Part shown: positions 5,796 through 8,190 of the stretch, piece by piece
Layout: the number at the start of each line of letters is the position of its first letter
How positions within the stretch are numbered: position 1 is the stretch's first letter
Source: Bacillota bacterium
GTDB lineage: Bacteria > Bacillota > Clostridia > DSM-8532
NCBI GenBank assembly: GCA_023426765.1
Contig: JAEZBW010000151.1
Coordinates: 1-8,190, forward strand
DNA: 8,190 nucleotides
Direction of reading: 5' to 3'
Program-made: the position numbers and the translations under genes
The notes under the pieces: model-generated
What the model was told of the DNA's origin: nothing
The model's database searches: none
Seen by the model: the letters and a program-made list of their open reading frames with translations, nothing else

Positions 5796-7403
5796 TCATA
5801 CACGTTCCTCACCAGCAGTTGACTCTTGTAACATACTTTCCTCCCACATATCCGGTTTCTCCATCCCAAGAAGCTCAACAATAGTGGGTGCTGCGTTTGC
5901 AAGACCAAAACTCCCTTTTGCTATTTCATGCTGTTCCAGTTTATCATAAATGATAAACGGAACGGGATTTAATGTATGAGCGGTTTTAGGCCTTGGAATT
6001 TCATTACCTTTCACTTTTTCATACATCTCATCCGCATTTCCATGGTCTGCAGTCACAATCAATATTCCTCCAAATTTATCAACAGCTTTTAAAATCCTGT
6101 CTAGACATAGATCAACCGCCTCAACCGCAATTCTTGCTGCAGCAAAATTACCGGTATGTCCTACCATATCTCCATTAGGAAAATTGGCTCTTAAAAATGT
6201 GTACTTACCGGACTGTATAGCATCAATCAATTTATCTGTGATCTCTGCAGCCTTCATCCAGGGACGCTGTTCAAAAGGCACTCTGTCTGATGGCACTTCC
6301 TCAAAATCTTCAAGCACCTCATCAAACTTTTCACTTCTGTTGCCATTCCAGAAATATGTAACGTGCCCATATTTCTGAGTTTCTGATACCGCATATTGCT
6401 TTATACCATGCTTCACCAACAACTCCGAAAGAGTATTTTTAATATCAGGTGGATTTACAAGATAGCGTTTGGGAAGCTTTAAATCACCATCGTACTGCAG
6501 CATACCGGCATAGATAACTTTTGGATACCTGACTCTATCGAATTTGGAGAAATTCTCATCTTCAAATACCTTGCTTATCTCAATAGCCCGGTCACCTCTG
6601 AAGTTGAATAGAACCACACTATCATTATCATGTATTATACCTACAGGGTCACCATCATCAGCTATCACAAAAGGCGGCAAGTCCTGGTCAATTACACCAT
6701 ATTCTTTTCTATATGCTTCAATAGCTGATGCTGCACTGCCAAATTGTCTTCCCATTCCCAGCACATGAGTTTCCCAACCTGATCTGACCATGTCCCAGTT
6801 AGCCTCATATCTATCCATTGTGATCTTCATTCGTCCGCCACCTGAAGCTATCCTGCCATCAAAGTCTGCACAGTTAAGCTCCAGAAGCAGTTTTTCAAGC
6901 TCATCAACATATTCTAAAGCTGAAGTTGCTTCGACATCACGGCCATCAAGCAGAATATGAATACGGGCCTTTGATACGCCCTGCTCTTTTGCCCTCTTTA
7001 ACATTGATTTCAGATGAGCGATATTGGAGTGCACATTACCATCAGATAATAGCCCAATGAAGTGCAGGACCGCCCTGTTTTCAATACAATTGCCTATAAT
7101 AGTGTTCCAGGTTTGTGAAGCATACATTTTTCCATTCTCAATGGATTCATTAACAAGCTTGGCTCCCTGCGCATATATCTGTCCACAACCTAAAGCATTA
7201 TGCCCTACCTCACTGTTACCCATATCCTCATCCGAGGGTAAACCGACAGCTGTTCCATGTGCTTTTATAGCTATATTGGGACAGGTTCTCATAAGGCTGC
7301 TTAATGTAGGTATATATGCAGCTTTTACCGCGTTTCCGTACTCATTATCATTCAAACCTATTCCATCCATTACTAATAAAACAACAGGTCTCTTATTATT
7401 CAT
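5796..7403 (-). CDS. gpmI: 2,3-bisphosphoglycerate-independent phosphoglycerate mutase
   Basis: The 535-residue cytosolic enzyme interconverts 3- and 2-phosphoglycerate in glycolysis and gluconeogenesis, using two metal ions and a phosphoserine. Seen in order: VVLLVMDGIG with metal ligand D13; MGNSEVGH with the catalytic serine S64; FIGLLSDGNVHS with H125; LLDGRD; SGGGRMKITMDRYEANWDM; FNFRGDR; NGDMVGHTGN with D412 and H416; VTADHGNADEM with D453 and H454; and AHTLNPVPF with H476. All metal and catalytic residues are present. The HGTAVGLPSDEDMGNSEVGH and GRMKITMDRYE signatures match the plant-like clade more than the classic Bacillus type, and the length is at the longer end. The start at 7403 has GGAGG 7 bases upstream. 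No terminator is visible after its stop. It appears to be a core gene beside the cassette. Confidence 0.95.
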   Translation of the reverse strand: MNNKRPVVLLVMDGIGLNDNEYGNAVKAAYIPTLSSLMRTCPNIAIKAHGTAVGLPSDEDMGNSEVGHNALGCGQIYAQGAKLVNESIENGKMYASQTWNTIIGNCIENRAVLHFIGLLSDGNVHSNIAHLKSMLKRAKEQGVSKARIHILLDGRDVEATSALEYVDELEKLLLELNCADFDGRIASGGGRMKITMDRYEANWDMVRSGWETHVLGMGRQFGSAASAIEAYRKEYGVIDQDLPPFVIADDGDPVGIIHDNDSVVLFNFRGDRAIEISKVFEDENFSKFDRVRYPKVIYAGMLQYDGDLKLPKRYLVNPPDIKNTLSELLVKHGIKQYAVSETQKYGHVTYFWNGNRSEKFDEVLEDFEEVPSDRVPFEQRPWMKAAEITDKLIDAIQSGKYTFLRANFPNGDMVGHTGNFAAARIAVEAVDLCLDRILKAVDKFGGILIVTADHGNADEMYEKVKGNEIPRPKTAHTLNPVPFIIYDKLEQHEIAKGSFGLANAAPTIVELLGMEKPDMWEESMLQESTAGEERV

Positions 7404-7520
7404 TAAAACTCCTCCAATCATATAATCCAAGTCTATCCATTATCATCTTCAGAACCGTATATACCTATAAAAAAATTATTCATTTCTGGATTAATCTTCC
7501 TTTACTTATTCTATCTTTTC

Positions 7521-7549
7521 ATTATCTTTTAAAAAAACAATAAAAACAA
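7521..7549 (-). promoter_or_regulatory. Candidate gpmI promoter
   Basis: On the minus strand TTGTTT (7549-7544) is followed after 17 bases by GATAAT (7526-7521). The -10 matches consensus at 5 of 6 positions, while the -35 is weak. The transcript would carry about 110 untranslated bases before the gpmI ATG. In such A/T-rich DNA chance matches are common. Confidence 0.3.
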
Positions 7550-7566
7550 CAGTAATTTTTAAATAT

Positions 7567-7595
7567 TTGTATATGGAAGCTTTGTCTGGTAAAAT
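7567..7595 (+). promoter_or_regulatory. Candidate promoter of the CxxC-protein gene
   Basis: An extended -10, TGG-TAAAAT (7587-7595), lies 17 bases after TTGTAT (7567-7572). The inferred start near 7602 leaves about 80 untranslated bases, which contain two CTGATAA repeats. Confidence 0.4.
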
Positions 7596-7605
7596 AATTA
7601 TGCTG

Positions 7606-7633
7606 CTGATAAAGGAAATCTGCGGACTGATAA
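7606..7633 (+). repeat. Two CTGATAA direct repeats 21 bases apart
   Basis: CTGATAA occurs at 7606-7612 and 7627-7633, exactly 21 bases apart, or two helical turns. Each is followed by AGG or GG. They lie between the candidate promoter and the CxxC gene and could be a regulator site or chance. Confidence 0.3.
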
Positions 7634-7682
7634 GGTATTAATTATTTATTGAAAATGCATTTTAAATCTGATGGAGGCCTTT

Positions 7683-8190
7683 ATGAGTTTGTGCAAAAAT
7701 TGCGGAAAAGAAGCCAGAGTACACTTAACCGACCTGGATGGTAAAACGAATCTATATTGTATGGACTGTCATAATGATTTACTTGCTGATACCATAGGGA
7801 TAAGCCATTTCAAAGACTACACCAGGACTTATACAGTAAAAAGGCACACTTTTGAAATCCAACTGGTCATGAACCCTTTGGGGTTATTATGGGAAGCCAG
7901 TGAAACTAACGGCGGATATTATTTCTCATTATACGCGAAATTAGACAGCGATCCATTCGTTTGTCTGCAGGAACTTTATACCAGGATTAATCGAGGGGTC
8001 TCAAACAAGTATCTTAAGAAGGGTGAACGGCAGTACAAATATTTCCTGAAATCGTCTAAAGGTATTGGAAGGATTGAAGGTGGTCCTGATAACTATAATA
8101 ATGTCCCCTCGATTATTATTGACGGGAAAAAACTTACCTGGGAAGAGTTTGGACGAACGATTTCTGTATATGAAGGCCACAACCTTAAGT
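7683..8190 (+). CDS. CxxC...CxxC zinc-ribbon-like protein of unknown function, partial
   Basis: From ATG 7683 the plus-strand frame is open for 169 codons to the window edge. GGAGG lies 5 bases before the ATG. The N-terminus has LCKNCGKEARVHLTDLDG followed by YCMDCHNDL, giving cysteine pairs C4/C7 and C26/C29, a likely zinc ribbon. After it come about 120 residues of mixed alpha/beta type: TYTVKRHTFEIQLVM, GLLWEAS, GYYFSLYAKLDSDPF and VPSIIIDGKKLTWEEFGRTI. I recall similar cysteine-start proteins of unknown function in Firmicutes, but I cannot name a domain with certainty. The end lies outside the window. Its relation to the resistance-like genes is unclear, and it faces away from them. Confidence 0.8.
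   Translation, partial: MSLCKNCGKEARVHLTDLDGKTNLYCMDCHNDLLADTIGISHFKDYTRTYTVKRHTFEIQLVMNPLGLLWEASETNGGYYFSLYAKLDSDPFVCLQELYTRINRGVSNKYLKKGERQYKYFLKSSKGIGRIEGGPDNYNNVPSIIIDGKKLTWEEFGRTISVYEGHNLK

Larger units (their letters stand above)
7404..7682. other. Divergent intergenic region between gpmI and the CxxC gene
   Basis: This region of 279 bases is very A/T-rich and I find no gene in it. It holds the candidate promoters listed separately, A and T tracts around 7470-7480 and 7528-7550, and two CTGATAA repeats. No convincing terminator or riboswitch fold was seen by eye. Confidence 0.6.

Noticed and set aside
1..8190. CRISPR array, tRNA or rRNA genes, insertion sequence or transposase
   Set aside because: No regular repeat-spacer pattern, cloverleaf, rRNA-like sequence or transposase motif was seen on either strand.

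Overview
The window looks like a low-GC Gram-positive chromosome, most likely a Clostridia-type Firmicute. Shine-Dalgarno (SD) sites are strong (AAGGAGG or GGGGG type), codons are A/T-rich, the promoters are sigma-A-like, and the phosphoglycerate mutase is of the plant-like independent type found in some clostridia. No genus can be named from sequence alone.

Layout. All genes but one lie on the minus strand, so in transcription order the window runs right to left. (a) At the right edge, 7683 to the end carries a plus-strand gene for a small CxxC...CxxC protein, cut by the window. It diverges from gpmI (5796-7403), a housekeeping glycolytic enzyme, across a 279-base intergenic region with candidate promoters in both directions. 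(b) Downstream of gpmI is a two-gene unit: an MFS exporter (4387-5592) and an APH(6)/hydroxyurea-type phosphotransferase (3462-4400), which overlap by 14 bases. (c) After a 245-base regulatory gap comes a second unit: a nucleoside phosphorylase (2446-3216), a methyltransferase-GNAT fusion (981-2426), and a GNAT protein with a C-terminal ADP-ribosyltransferase-like domain (121-984). A further open frame (145 to the left edge) overlaps the last one. Spacings are 19 bases, then a 4-base ATGA overlap, then a 25-base overlap, so these genes are almost certainly co-transcribed.

Units (b) and (c) together look like an antibiotic-response cassette: export, phosphorylation, methylation, acetylation (two GNAT domains), possible ADP-ribosylation and nucleoside cleavage. 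The substrates are unknown.

The most interesting part is the regulatory DNA. Unit (c) is preceded by a consensus promoter, a short leader reading frame and a 17-bp terminator hairpin that begins at the leader's stop codons. This is the layout of a ribosome-mediated transcription attenuator. Unit (b) is preceded by a 9-codon leader with an excellent SD and by a hairpin whose 3' arm contains the SD of the MFS gene. This is the layout of translational attenuation as in the erm and cat genes. Two different translation-sensing switches on adjacent resistance-like units would fit induction by a ribosome-targeting drug. That is inference from layout only.
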